From positions 434,001 to 498,000 of the forward strand of contig NZ_SJPX01000001.1 in NCBI RefSeq assembly GCF_007860175.1: a DNA stretch of 64,000 bases, read 5' to 3'. The notes under the pieces are model-generated. The model was not told the origin of the DNA and did no database searches. It was given only the letters and a program-made list of their open reading frames with translations. Origin of the DNA: Rubripirellula reticaptiva (GTDB lineage: Bacteria; Planctomycetota; Planctomycetia; Pirellulales; Pirellulaceae). Of the stretch, positions 45,240-54,193 are shown one piece after another. Made by a program: the position numbers and the translations under genes. Position 1 is the first letter of the stretch, and the number at the start of each line of letters is the position of its first letter.

Positions 45240-46154
45240 TTAAGCAATCATCGATTTGATTCGAAACTCAAAATCGCTCAACTGAAGCTCTCGCTTGATA
45301 TCGACTATTTTATATAGCGGCTTCCCACCGTAAAACGCCGACCATTCCGTGAATGAACTGGGCGGACCAATCAAACAATCACAACCCGCTAGAGTATACA
45401 TGTCAACTTGAGGCGATTCTTGACTGATCCGAACGTTGACACCACTAAATTCATCGGCGGAAAATTTTGCATCAGAGCAAACGACAAACTCGATCGTTTG
45501 GTCCGGATAGAGTCTCGTGACTTGACGCATGATAGCCAAGTAGGCAGACGCAGGGTAAAAGTATTTGCCATCGAGATACGTTCTATAGTCACCATGGCGA
45601 ATGTGGACCCCTACCACCATCGAAGCCCGTGACCGCGCGGACTCAAGAACCGAATCAACTCGCTGTTGGTCCGACAACGTAGGTTGAAAGAAGTCGCGGA
45701 CTTTCTCGACATGCTTGACGACTAATTCCGAACAGCGATAGCGGTACCCGCGAACCCATACATTTCTCTGTTGCGCAAGCGTTAAAAAGGGATCCTTGTT
45801 GATCTGGCACGATTGCCCCAGGTCAATCGAATGAATCGTCATCGGCCAGTGTTTCAGCCCAACCGTCGTTGACGTTTCCAGCAAGGCGTGCAACGATTGA
45901 TACAGAACTCCCCTGCTCCACTGCGGTATCGCCAGCCGACGCATACCCTGGCTGGTGGCATCAATCTTATCCGATACTCCTGGTAAATACCGACACCACA
46001 AATCGCTGTGCTGCGTGCCACGAAATAGGTGTGCGTACTTATAGAACGATGGGTTCGCGATTGGTATTTGGTGTTCAACCGAAAACGCGATGAAGTGTGA
46101 AAACAGCTTCAGTCGGTTTCCCAACCGACCTGTTTTCCGAGCGATGATAATCAT
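45240..46154 (-). CDS. glycosyltransferase family 11-like (fucosyltransferase fold)
   Basis: A 304-residue protein using the ATG at 46154 (a TTG five codons earlier is weaker). The N-terminus IIIARKTGRLGNRLKLFSHF and the motif VVGVHIRHGDYRTYLDGKYFY resemble GT11 alpha-1,2-fucosyltransferase (H-x-R-x-G-D). A late GPPSSFTEWSAFYGGKPLY segment also fits. It would add a sugar to a surface glycan. Base composition is visibly more A/T-rich than neighbours (38% and 47% GC in two 60-base rows I counted), which suggests recent acquisition. Part of the surface glycan block. Confidence 0.7.
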   Translation of the reverse strand: MIIIARKTGRLGNRLKLFSHFIAFSVEHQIPIANPSFYKYAHLFRGTQHSDLWCRYLPGVSDKIDATSQGMRRLAIPQWSRGVLYQSLHALLETSTTVGLKHWPMTIHSIDLGQSCQINKDPFLTLAQQRNVWVRGYRYRCSELVVKHVEKVRDFFQPTLSDQQRVDSVLESARSRASMVVGVHIRHGDYRTYLDGKYFYPASAYLAIMRQVTRLYPDQTIEFVVCSDAKFSADEFSGVNVRISQESPQVDMYTLAGCDCLIGPPSSFTEWSAFYGGKPLYKIVDIKRELQLSDFEFRIKSMIA

Positions 46155-46208
46155 GTTCGTTAATCGCAACCATCAAGAATGATGAACCCGGCATCCAAAC
46201 CGGTGCCT

Positions 46209-47618
46209 TCAACTGATCGGTCGAGCAGCTCGAGTCCGCTTTGACAACACAATTGCGAGACCGGCGCCGACGACCAGGGCAGCAACGGGCTCCAGCACCA
46301 TTCGATACCGATACGCTGGAATCTCGAAACTGCCTGTGATGACTGTGAAGTAACCGAAACACATGGCAAGCCACAAACCCTGCAACCGGGTGGGCCTGTG
46401 AACCACCATCGATAGTGTGGCTATTGCGATCAGGATCATCAATCCCGTATTCGCCCAAAGCAAATTGCTAGCTCGATAACGCAGAATCCCGTCGACCAAC
46501 GGGATCGATTTTTGCCACTTGGTCTGGCCAAAAAACTGTCCAGTGTCTCCCTGTGTCGGCAAATCAGTCGCGCGTGTTCGCCAGACGTTGACGTAACGAC
46601 GCACCGCCTTTGCCGCGAACACTCGCGGCGACTTCTTGATCGCTTCAATCGCGACTGCTTTCATCAACTGATCCGCTTGTGGATCACTAAGTCCCGATCG
46701 AGTTAACCCATCCGAAACCAACCAAGTCGCATCGCGTCCCTCAACCACTCCCACTCGATCGAGCCGAGCCTTCAGCGACCGGCCGGAAACCGAATCGGGA
46801 ATGGCCAGCCCCGCCCCCGACCCGTCTTGAAACGTGACGACCCACAGGTTCCGACCGACAAACTCCGTCAGAAACGGTTTTCCAAACATCACCTGATTTC
46901 GCGCTAGCCAAGGCATCACCATCGCAGCGATCACGCCGCCGGCGATCAAGACATGTAGCACTCGGCTACGCATCTTCAACCCGTATGACTTCAACCCCAA
47001 AGCCGCCGAAGGGCGACGCATCGATCGGCGACGAAGATGAACCATCCCCAAAAAGATCACGTGAGGAATCCAAAGCAACAAGACGATCGGACGAGTCAAC
47101 AACATCAGCGCAAACGTTACTCCCACCCAAACAGCTGACGTATTGGTCTCTCGTTCAAAGTAAGATTGAGTTGCCGATAAGTTCAGCATCAGCGCAAACA
47201 CGAACAGCGACTCGGACAGCAACGTGGCGCTAAAGACAATCGCAGAAACCGCCGGCAATGAAACCAACAGCGTCAGCGGCAATGCCAACGGCAAACGAGT
47301 GATCCGCTTCGCCAACCGGGCAGCGATCCACAACGATGCCACCCAAAGCAGCCCTTGGATGACCACGATCCAAAGCAGAGCTTGCGAACCGGCGACCGAC
47401 CGCACCGTCGCGACGAACCACGGATACACCGGCGTCCGATAAGCGATCGGCTGATCCATCAACAACAGATCCCCGCCCATCACGCTGGTGCTCAGTCGCC
47501 AATAGCCGGCCGCATCCATTTCAATAGAAACCGGCCCACGCGCAAGCACCGCTGCCGTCTTCACCGCGATCAGTACCAGCAACAAGACAACAACGAATTT
47601 ACGCAAATGACGACTCAA
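46209..47618 (-). CDS. PMT/GT39-like membrane glycosyltransferase
   Basis: A 469-residue protein from a TTG at 47618, with many hydrophobic helices from the start (FVVVLLLVLIAVKTAAVLA). An early MDAAGYWRLST places an acidic residue after the first helix, as in GT39/ArnT-type glycosyltransferases, and is followed by PVYPWFVATVRSVAGSQALLW and FSATLLSESLFVFAL. A soluble segment near 255-360 is extracytoplasmic. Transfers a sugar from a lipid carrier to a protein or glycan; acceptor unknown. The start has no good ribosome site, so a downstream TTG is possible. Confidence 0.78.
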   Translation of the reverse strand: MSRHLRKFVVVLLLVLIAVKTAAVLARGPVSIEMDAAGYWRLSTSVMGGDLLLMDQPIAYRTPVYPWFVATVRSVAGSQALLWIVVIQGLLWVASLWIAARLAKRITRLPLALPLTLLVSLPAVSAIVFSATLLSESLFVFALMLNLSATQSYFERETNTSAVWVGVTFALMLLTRPIVLLLWIPHVIFLGMVHLRRRSMRRPSAALGLKSYGLKMRSRVLHVLIAGGVIAAMVMPWLARNQVMFGKPFLTEFVGRNLWVVTFQDGSGAGLAIPDSVSGRSLKARLDRVGVVEGRDATWLVSDGLTRSGLSDPQADQLMKAVAIEAIKKSPRVFAAKAVRRYVNVWRTRATDLPTQGDTGQFFGQTKWQKSIPLVDGILRYRASNLLWANTGLMILIAIATLSMVVHRPTRLQGLWLAMCFGYFTVITGSFEIPAYRYRMVLEPVAALVVGAGLAIVLSKRTRAARPIS

Positions 47619-47718
47619 ACTAGGAGGGCAATTAAAACAACCATCCTAGCGGATCATCTGACCCAATACCGATAGCGGCAATCGTCACGAACGAAATCCC
47701 GAAAGACGACTGAAGTCT

Positions 47719-48201
47719 TTAGTTTGCAAGCTTCGGCAGGTAACTACTTCGCCTTGCCGAGGGTCGATCCAGTCGGCGGACCGTGTCGATGTGGGTTGGA
47801 TTTTCAACATGCAAGATAAATTCTTCGACGAACAACTGTCGCGCGTACAAGACACGCTCGAATTGACCGATCAAATCGTGGTGCGGCGTGTATTTACCAA
47901 AAATCGCCGCCTCGGCTTGCGCTTCCAATTTCGAAACCGCTTGCCATTGGTGAAATAGCCGATTGAAGTGCCGAGGGTTCTTGGCAGCCAACGAAAGCCT
48001 CGCCGTTTCGTCGTCCCAGCGATCGACCAGACGTTCGTCAAAACGATCGATACCACGGATCTGAATTACAGTTTTTTCAAATGCCTTCACTTCACCGTGA
48101 TACTGTGCCGCCAAACGGGCAAGCGGTGTTGAGTCAGCGGCCTGGGAAACGACCGGCATGCACACGACGATGAACAAAAACGCAGTAACGTAACGTGACA
48201 T
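47719..48201 (-). CDS. small secreted protein, function unknown
   Basis: A 160-residue protein with a signal peptide (MSRYVTAFLFIVVCMPVVSQA). The mature part is helical and charged: AAQYHGEVKAFEKTVIQIRG, RFNRLFHQWQAVSKLEAQAEA and LIGQFERVLYARQLFVEEF. No Cys and no recognised domain. Stands alone between the glycosylation block and RNase R. Confidence 0.65.
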   Translation of the reverse strand: MSRYVTAFLFIVVCMPVVSQAADSTPLARLAAQYHGEVKAFEKTVIQIRGIDRFDERLVDRWDDETARLSLAAKNPRHFNRLFHQWQAVSKLEAQAEAAIFGKYTPHHDLIGQFERVLYARQLFVEEFILHVENPTHIDTVRRLDRPSARRSSYLPKLAN

Positions 48202-48387
48202 ATTGGCGAGCCCAAATGAGTGGTTGGTAATCCGGGATTAGGTGCTGCATGGATCATGCCAATCGTGACAAAACTAGCAGGCTGTGCTTTTCGGCGGTTT
48301 TTATTCGTGCCTGCGGTCGTTCCGACCACCACTGCAACCGTATGGTGATCATTCGACGATCATCCGATCGACGACACCAATGTCGTC

Positions 48388-50646
48388 TCAACGATTCTTG
48401 CGTTTCTTTTTACCGCGCCGTTCCGCCTGCCTTTTCGCCTTGTATTTCGGTTTCGAAGAACTCGTCTTGGCCAGCGGTTTCGACTCACCACGGGCTGTCT
48501 GGTTCTTGATCACTTCGAGGTACAGTTGCCGATCCTGCAAATCGACCTTGGCAATTCGAACGGTCAGCAGATCTCCCAGACGGTATCGATTGCCTTCCTT
48601 GTGACCCTGCAAAATGTTGCCACGACGTTCGAACCGATACTTGTCGTCCGGCAATGTCGTAATCGGCACAAAACCGTCGACGGGCAACTTGATGCATCTT
48701 GCGTGAATGCCGTCGGCAAAGACTCGGCTGATCACCGCTTCCATCGTTTCGCCGATGTGCTTTTTCAAGAAGTGCAGCAACTTCAATTCGATCAAATCAC
48801 GTTCGGCTTGGGCCGCATTGCGTTCCATATCGCTGCAGTGGAACCCGAGTTTTACCAGCGATGTGAACGGATCGTCCGGTGTCTTCACGCCATCGAGCAA
48901 CTTCTGAACCAAGCGGTGAACCGTCAAGTCAGGATAGCGGCGAATTGGGCTGGTGAAGTGACAATAATGTTCCATGTCGAGCGCGTAGTGCCCATCGGTT
49001 TGCGGGCCATACACGGCCTTGTTCATGCTCTTGAGCACTGCAAAGTTAACCGCGTCTTCAAGTGGCGTCCCCGCAACCATGTCCAAGACGGCTTGAATCT
49101 CGAAACGACTTTCGACGTTATCGACTTTCAATCCCAAGTCTTTACAGAACATGCTCAATTGTCGCAGCTTGCGACGCTCGGGCGATGGGTGAATTCGATG
49201 AAGGTATCCAAGTCCAAGTCCATCCAGCCATGTCGCAACAGCTTGGTTGCCAGCCAACATGAACTCTTCGATGATCTGATGGCTTTCAGTATTCTCGGTT
49301 CGAAACGCGCCTTTGACTTTGCCGGAACGATCAAATTCCAATTTGATTTCGGGCATGTCCATCGATAGCGCGCCACGTTTGAAACGGGCCTTTCGCATTT
49401 GCATGGCAAGCTTGTGCATCCGCAGCAACAAGTCGCAAACCGGTTCGCCCCATTTCTCAGGAAACGTTTCGGGCGCCGCCAAGAACTGATCAACTTGTTC
49501 ATAGTTCAAACGCATGTCGCTGTGGATGGCGGCGTTATGAACCTCGATGTGCGTGATCGTCAAATCATCGAGCATTTCGATCTCGACCGTTTTGACCAAC
49601 CGAATTTTATCGGGCTGCAAACTGGCTAAGTGATTGCTGATGATTTCCGGAATCATCGGTATCACACGGTCGGGCAAGTAGACACTGGTCGCTCGGTGCT
49701 TGGCTTCTTCATCAAGCGCGCCGCCGATCGGAACAAAGTGGCTGACGTCGGCAATGTGGACCCACAACCGCCAACGGTTTTCTTCGCGTTCTAACGAAAT
49801 CGCATCATCAAAGTCGCGCGCATCAAATGGATCAATTGTAATCGTAAGTAGCTTGGTTAAGTCCTTACGTCCGTCTGGGACAACACCGTCTTCGAATGCG
49901 TCGGCTTGCTTGCGAGCATCATCCAGCACCGCTTCGGGGAACTCATCCGGCAGCGCGTACTGACGCATGATGGTCAGAGTATCGATCGCCGGATTGCTGC
50001 TGCTGCCCAGTCGTTCCAAGATCACCGCTTCGCCGCCCGATCCATCGTCGAGCGGGTACTCGACCATTTCGACGAACACCTTGTCATCGTTTTCAAGTGG
50101 CAACCCACGAACGTCACCGACCGACACAGGTTGTTCGTAGGGTGTCCCATCAAGGAACACGAAAGGCTTTCCGCTGATCAACCGAAACGTACCGGTGAAC
50201 TGCCGGCGTGCACGCTGCAGCACCTCGGTGACCGCCGCTTCGTTGCCGCCTTTGCGACTCGGGCGGACTTTGGCTTGGACCAAATCACCTTCCAACGCCC
50301 CACCAGTCGAACCGGGTGGCACAAAGAGGTCTTCAACCAAATCGGATCCGGCATCACCGGAATGATTCGGACGCAGAAATCCAAATCCGCCGCCCATCGC
50401 ACGGCGAAATGTTCCGCGGACGGTGTCCTGGGGACCGCCAATACTGCCGGTGCTGAAAACCAGATGATTCGATCCGTAGACGAGACGGCCCTCGAGGACC
50501 AATTGTTTGACCACACGCCTGAGTTCACGATAGCCATCGCCATCGAGATTCATCAAAGCCGCGATTTGTTTGGGTTTGCTCGGCTTGTAGTCTGCCGAGA
50601 CGACCAATCGCATCAAGCGATCGGCCAATTCATTTGAGATATCCAT
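48388..50646 (-). CDS. rnr: ribonuclease R
   Basis: A 752-residue 3'-5' exoribonuclease starting at the ATG at 50646; the frame to 50727 is spurious. Order: N-terminal winged helix region (PSKPKQIAALMNLDGDGYRELRRV), two cold-shock domains (GTFRRAMGGGFGFLRPN, FTGTFRLISGKP), the RNB domain with IDPFDARDFDDAIS (catalytic Asp cluster) and HFTSPIRRYPDLTVHRLVQ, an S1 domain (GETMEAVISRVFADGIHARC) and a very basic tail (KKKRKNR). Degrades structured RNA and rRNA. Two long antisense open frames inside it are artefacts of codon bias. Confidence 0.96.
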   Translation of the reverse strand: MDISNELADRLMRLVVSADYKPSKPKQIAALMNLDGDGYRELRRVVKQLVLEGRLVYGSNHLVFSTGSIGGPQDTVRGTFRRAMGGGFGFLRPNHSGDAGSDLVEDLFVPPGSTGGALEGDLVQAKVRPSRKGGNEAAVTEVLQRARRQFTGTFRLISGKPFVFLDGTPYEQPVSVGDVRGLPLENDDKVFVEMVEYPLDDGSGGEAVILERLGSSSNPAIDTLTIMRQYALPDEFPEAVLDDARKQADAFEDGVVPDGRKDLTKLLTITIDPFDARDFDDAISLEREENRWRLWVHIADVSHFVPIGGALDEEAKHRATSVYLPDRVIPMIPEIISNHLASLQPDKIRLVKTVEIEMLDDLTITHIEVHNAAIHSDMRLNYEQVDQFLAAPETFPEKWGEPVCDLLLRMHKLAMQMRKARFKRGALSMDMPEIKLEFDRSGKVKGAFRTENTESHQIIEEFMLAGNQAVATWLDGLGLGYLHRIHPSPERRKLRQLSMFCKDLGLKVDNVESRFEIQAVLDMVAGTPLEDAVNFAVLKSMNKAVYGPQTDGHYALDMEHYCHFTSPIRRYPDLTVHRLVQKLLDGVKTPDDPFTSLVKLGFHCSDMERNAAQAERDLIELKLLHFLKKHIGETMEAVISRVFADGIHARCIKLPVDGFVPITTLPDDKYRFERRGNILQGHKEGNRYRLGDLLTVRIAKVDLQDRQLYLEVIKNQTARGESKPLAKTSSSKPKYKAKRQAERRGKKKRKNR

Positions 50647-50848
50647 TGCTGAAGGATATCCGATTTCGCAGCAAGCCCTAACGGGCCATCCTATCCACGA
50701 CGGCCGTAGGACAGGAATCTCCCACAAGAATCTGGCTGCAACCCGAAGTTTTTTGCGTTTCGAGCGCCTCTAGGAGCTAAGTTTCGGTGCCCGTAGATCC
50801 GGGGGGTGTTCCTCTAGAGTTTCTTTCGTAGTGCTAGAAAGCGATCAA

Positions 50849-52528
50849 ATGTCGGTAAATTTCGATAACTCCAGTCAAGCTGAGGCGTTGCGGCGACTGC
50901 GACGAGCCGGCAGTTTTGGCGCCATTGCCCTGGTCGGGATCGGCGGATTAGTGGGACTGACCCTTTGGGTTTTCATGTTCTGCCAGATCGAAGTCCCCAG
51001 CGGAAAGATCGCAGTCTTGACCAAAAAGACCGGTCAAGAGATTTCCAACGAAATGGAAATCGTGCCCGAAGAACAATCCGGCAAGTTCAAAGGCATCGAA
51101 GAGAAGGTGCTGACCGAAGGCCGCTATTTCTATAACCCCTGGAATTGGGACTGGGACGTCGTTAGCCAGGTCGAAGTCCCCGAAAACCGCCTTGGCGTTC
51201 GCATTCGACTTTACGGTGACGACCTAGGCTATGGCAATTTGATCGCCGAAAAGCAAACCGAAAAAGGCATCTTCGGCGAAGTCCTTCGACCTGGACGCTA
51301 CCCGCTTAATGCGATCGTTTACGAAGCCAACACTCAGCCGAAACCGAACCGCAACAACTTCATCGAACTGGTCGAACTGCATCAACCCGTTGTGATCCCT
51401 GCCGGGTTCATCGGTGTGGTGACGCTGCTGTCGGGACCGCCCGCTGATGACCCCAATCAATTGATCGTCGAAGCCGGCAAGCGAGGTGTTCAGAAAGAAA
51501 CACTCGATCCGGGCGTTTACTACATCAACCCCTACGTCAAACGAGTCAACCTGGTCGATTGCCGGAGCCAACGATTCAATTTGTCCACCGGCGGCGAAAT
51601 GGGCTTCCCAAGCCGCGACGGTTTCTGGGTCAAACTTGATGGTCGAATCGAATTCCGAGTCGACCCGGTTCGCGCCGCAGAAGTCTTCGTGACCTACAAC
51701 GATGGGTTCAATGACCGCGGGAACGATGCCGTCGTCGAAGAAGAGATCATCCAAAAAATCATTCTGCCCAACGCCCGTTCATTCTGTCGTTTGCGTGGCA
51801 GTGACAACTCGGGACGTGACTTCATCCTGGGCGAAAAACGACTGGAATTCCAACAAGACTTTCAAAAAACGCTGGAAGAGCTTTGCGAAACTCAAGGTAT
51901 CGAAATTATCCAAGCTTTGATCACGCGAATTTCGCCGCCGCAACAAATCGCACTGCCCGTTCGCCAACGTCAAATCGCTGCGCAACAATCGGAACAGTAC
52001 GTAAAAGAAATCGAGCAACAGCTTAGCGAGCAAAACTTGAAAGTTGAGCAAGAACTGGTCAAGCAAAAGCAAGTCTTGATCGCCGTTGAACAAGAAGTCG
52101 TCAAACTGACCGTCGAAGCACAACGCCAACAGGAAGTCGCTGTCATTGGCGCCGAACAACGCCGGAAGGTTGCCGAAGTCGAACTGTCTGCGGCAAAAGA
52201 TCAGGCCGATGCAATCACCGCACGCGGGAACGCAGCGGCAGAAGTCATCAACTTTGAAAACGAAGCAGAGGCGGCCGGATGGAAAAAGTCAGTCGAAGCC
52301 TACGGCGATAGCGGCGACGAGTTCGCGCGATGGGTCCTGCTGAAGAAGCTGGCGCCAAGCTACCGCCAACTGATGGTCAACACAGCCGACAGTCCTTTGA
52401 TGGACATTTTTAGCGAATTCAATCCTGAGGTTGAGACGGCAGACAAGCTTGAAATCAAACCAGAAACGAAGCCAACTGAAGACAAAAACGCACGATCCGA
52501 CAACCAAGATTCGGGAGCCCAGGAATGA
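50849..52528 (+). CDS. SPFH/band-7 membrane protein, first of a pair
   Basis: A 559-residue protein from the ATG at 50849 (GTG at 50831 possible). One N-terminal helix (23-45) is followed by three related beta modules ending in G-x-Y-x-x-N-type turns: LTEGRYFYNP (~88-97), LRPGRYPLN (~146-154) and LDPGVYYINP (~219-228). Then an SPFH-type domain (~235-370, with a GYG-free RDGFWVKLDGRIEFRV strand), a long coiled coil (~370-475, rich in Glu/Gln/Ala/Lys) and an acidic tail. Flotillin- and HflK-like proteins form membrane cages or microdomains. Its stop overlaps the ATG of a related gene. Confidence 0.88.
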   Translation: MSVNFDNSSQAEALRRLRRAGSFGAIALVGIGGLVGLTLWVFMFCQIEVPSGKIAVLTKKTGQEISNEMEIVPEEQSGKFKGIEEKVLTEGRYFYNPWNWDWDVVSQVEVPENRLGVRIRLYGDDLGYGNLIAEKQTEKGIFGEVLRPGRYPLNAIVYEANTQPKPNRNNFIELVELHQPVVIPAGFIGVVTLLSGPPADDPNQLIVEAGKRGVQKETLDPGVYYINPYVKRVNLVDCRSQRFNLSTGGEMGFPSRDGFWVKLDGRIEFRVDPVRAAEVFVTYNDGFNDRGNDAVVEEEIIQKIILPNARSFCRLRGSDNSGRDFILGEKRLEFQQDFQKTLEELCETQGIEIIQALITRISPPQQIALPVRQRQIAAQQSEQYVKEIEQQLSEQNLKVEQELVKQKQVLIAVEQEVVKLTVEAQRQQEVAVIGAEQRRKVAEVELSAAKDQADAITARGNAAAEVINFENEAEAAGWKKSVEAYGDSGDEFARWVLLKKLAPSYRQLMVNTADSPLMDIFSEFNPEVETADKLEIKPETKPTEDKNARSDNQDSGAQE

Positions 52529-54111
52529 GTTTGACACGAAACAAATCGCTCGCCGGACTGATATTCAGCTTCGTTTGGGTCGCCGTCTTTATGTATCTCG
52601 GATTCCTGTGGTTCCTCTGCCGCGTTTACGTGCCAGACGGTCACAGCCTGTTGCTGCGTTACAAAGGACCGCTGGTCATCCACACCGCAGGCGAACCCGA
52701 ACCGGGACGTCTTGCACGCAAAGGTGAAATCGGCGTCATGGAAGAGATGCGCGGCCCCGGACGACATTTCTACAACCCGATCTACTGGGAACGCACAATC
52801 GTGCCGGACCAAATCGTCTATCCGGGCCAGATCGCAGTCGTGACCAGCAAGGTAGGTACTCCGTTGCCTGCCGGCGAGTTTCTGGTTGACGGTGACCTAG
52901 ACGGTGATAACCGAGCCAACCAAAAAGGAATCTTGCGCAAGGTGTTTGGTCCCGGCCGATACCGTGCCAATCCCTATGCGTTTGAATTCAAAATTGTCGG
53001 TCGCGAAGTGACCACGATCGGTCGTCAAGAAAAGACCAGCGGCTGGGTCGAAATCCCGACCGGATATGTGGGCGTCGTGACGATGCAAACCGACAATCGG
53101 GCAATCGGTGTAAAAGCAGGTATCCAAGACAAGGTCATGCAGCCAGGCTTGTATCCGGTCAATCCCAAAGAGCAACAAATCGACATCATCAACGTCGGCT
53201 ATCGCGAAACGAGTATCCAAGTCTCGGAAATGGTCGACAGCATGAAAAAGCCGATGTACGACGAACAGGGTGAACCGCTTGCCGTTGCCGGAACGGGGAT
53301 TAACTTCCCGAGCAACGACGGTTTCGACATCCAGTTGGACTTCTCGACCATTTGGGGCGTGATGCCCATTCACGCCGCGGACATTGTACGGACGTTTGGA
53401 AACATCGACGCCGTCGAAGAAAAAGTGATCGAGCCGCAAAGCGAAAGTATCTGTCGCAACAACGGATCGAAGATGGGCGCCGTTGAACTCTTGATCGGCG
53501 AATCGCGAGAAGAGTTTCAGACATCAGTCAGTGACGAATTCAAATCCGTGCTAGCCAGCAAGAACATCTCGCTGCTGTACGGTTTGGTTCGCCACATCTA
53601 CATTCCCAAAGAAGTCCGCGAACCGATTCAAAAGGGCTATGTCGCTGACGAACTGCGTCTGACACGCGACGAAGAAACGAAAACAGCACGGATTGAAGCT
53701 AAGCTTCGGGAAGCCGAAAGCAAGGTTCTGCTAGAAGCCGAACGGACTCGCGTCGATACCGATCGAATGCGAGCAGGTGTTGCAGCCGAAGGCGAAAAGA
53801 AAGCGAAAGAAATCGAAGCATCGACGACGCAACTGATTGCCGCAATCGATCGCGAAACCGCCGAACTTGATGCCCAAAAGACGGTTTTGCTTGGACGGGC
53901 CGAATCATCGGCTAAACAGGTCGCCGCGGAAGCCACCGCGGACATGTTTCGCTTGGCAGTGGAAGCGTTCGGATCACCCGCCGCTTTCAACAAGTGGGAA
54001 TTTGCCGAACAATTGCCTAGCGACCTAGAACTAAAACTGTTTTACGCCGGCGAAGGCACCCTGTGGACGGACCTGAACAACATCCAACCGACCCTACCCC
54101 TGAAAAAGTAG
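52525..54111 (+). CDS. SPFH/band-7 membrane protein, second of a pair
   Basis: A 528-residue protein related in layout to its upstream neighbour, with which it overlaps by 4 bases. N-terminal helix (10-32), then repeated modules with GPGRHFYNP (~77-85), GPGRYRANP (~142-150) and QPGLYPVNP (~206-214), an SPFH region with FPSNDGFDIQLDFSTIWGV, and a coiled coil (~370-470). Likely forms a hetero-oligomer with the first protein, as HflK/HflC do. No protease is beside them. Followed by a very strong terminator. Confidence 0.88.
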   Translation: MSLTRNKSLAGLIFSFVWVAVFMYLGFLWFLCRVYVPDGHSLLLRYKGPLVIHTAGEPEPGRLARKGEIGVMEEMRGPGRHFYNPIYWERTIVPDQIVYPGQIAVVTSKVGTPLPAGEFLVDGDLDGDNRANQKGILRKVFGPGRYRANPYAFEFKIVGREVTTIGRQEKTSGWVEIPTGYVGVVTMQTDNRAIGVKAGIQDKVMQPGLYPVNPKEQQIDIINVGYRETSIQVSEMVDSMKKPMYDEQGEPLAVAGTGINFPSNDGFDIQLDFSTIWGVMPIHAADIVRTFGNIDAVEEKVIEPQSESICRNNGSKMGAVELLIGESREEFQTSVSDEFKSVLASKNISLLYGLVRHIYIPKEVREPIQKGYVADELRLTRDEETKTARIEAKLREAESKVLLEAERTRVDTDRMRAGVAAEGEKKAKEIEASTTQLIAAIDRETAELDAQKTVLLGRAESSAKQVAAEATADMFRLAVEAFGSPAAFNKWEFAEQLPSDLELKLFYAGEGTLWTDLNNIQPTLPLKK

Positions 54112-54130
54112 TGTTTGTTCGAGGTTACGA

Positions 54131-54164
54131 AAAACGCCGCGTGTTTCGTCCCACGCGGCGTTTT
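54131..54164. terminator. strong bidirectional Rho-independent terminator
   Basis: AAAACGCCGCGTG and its exact complement CACGCGGCGTTTT (13-bp stem) around an 8-base loop TTTCGTCC, followed on plus by CTTTTC. The A-run at the other end gives a T-run on the minus strand, so it can stop transcription from both the SPFH pair and the convergent porin gene, whose stop is 30 bases away. Confidence 0.9.
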
Positions 54165-54193
54165 CTTTTCAAATTCTCGGTGACTAAGTTGCC

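Noticed and set aside
48526-49368. Plus-strand ORF of 280 codons inside rnr
   Set aside because: Mirror of RNase R codon bias; no domain and no ribosome site.
49906-50637. Plus-strand ORF of 243 codons inside rnr
   Set aside because: Same reason: antisense shadow of the cold-shock and RNB regions of RNase R.
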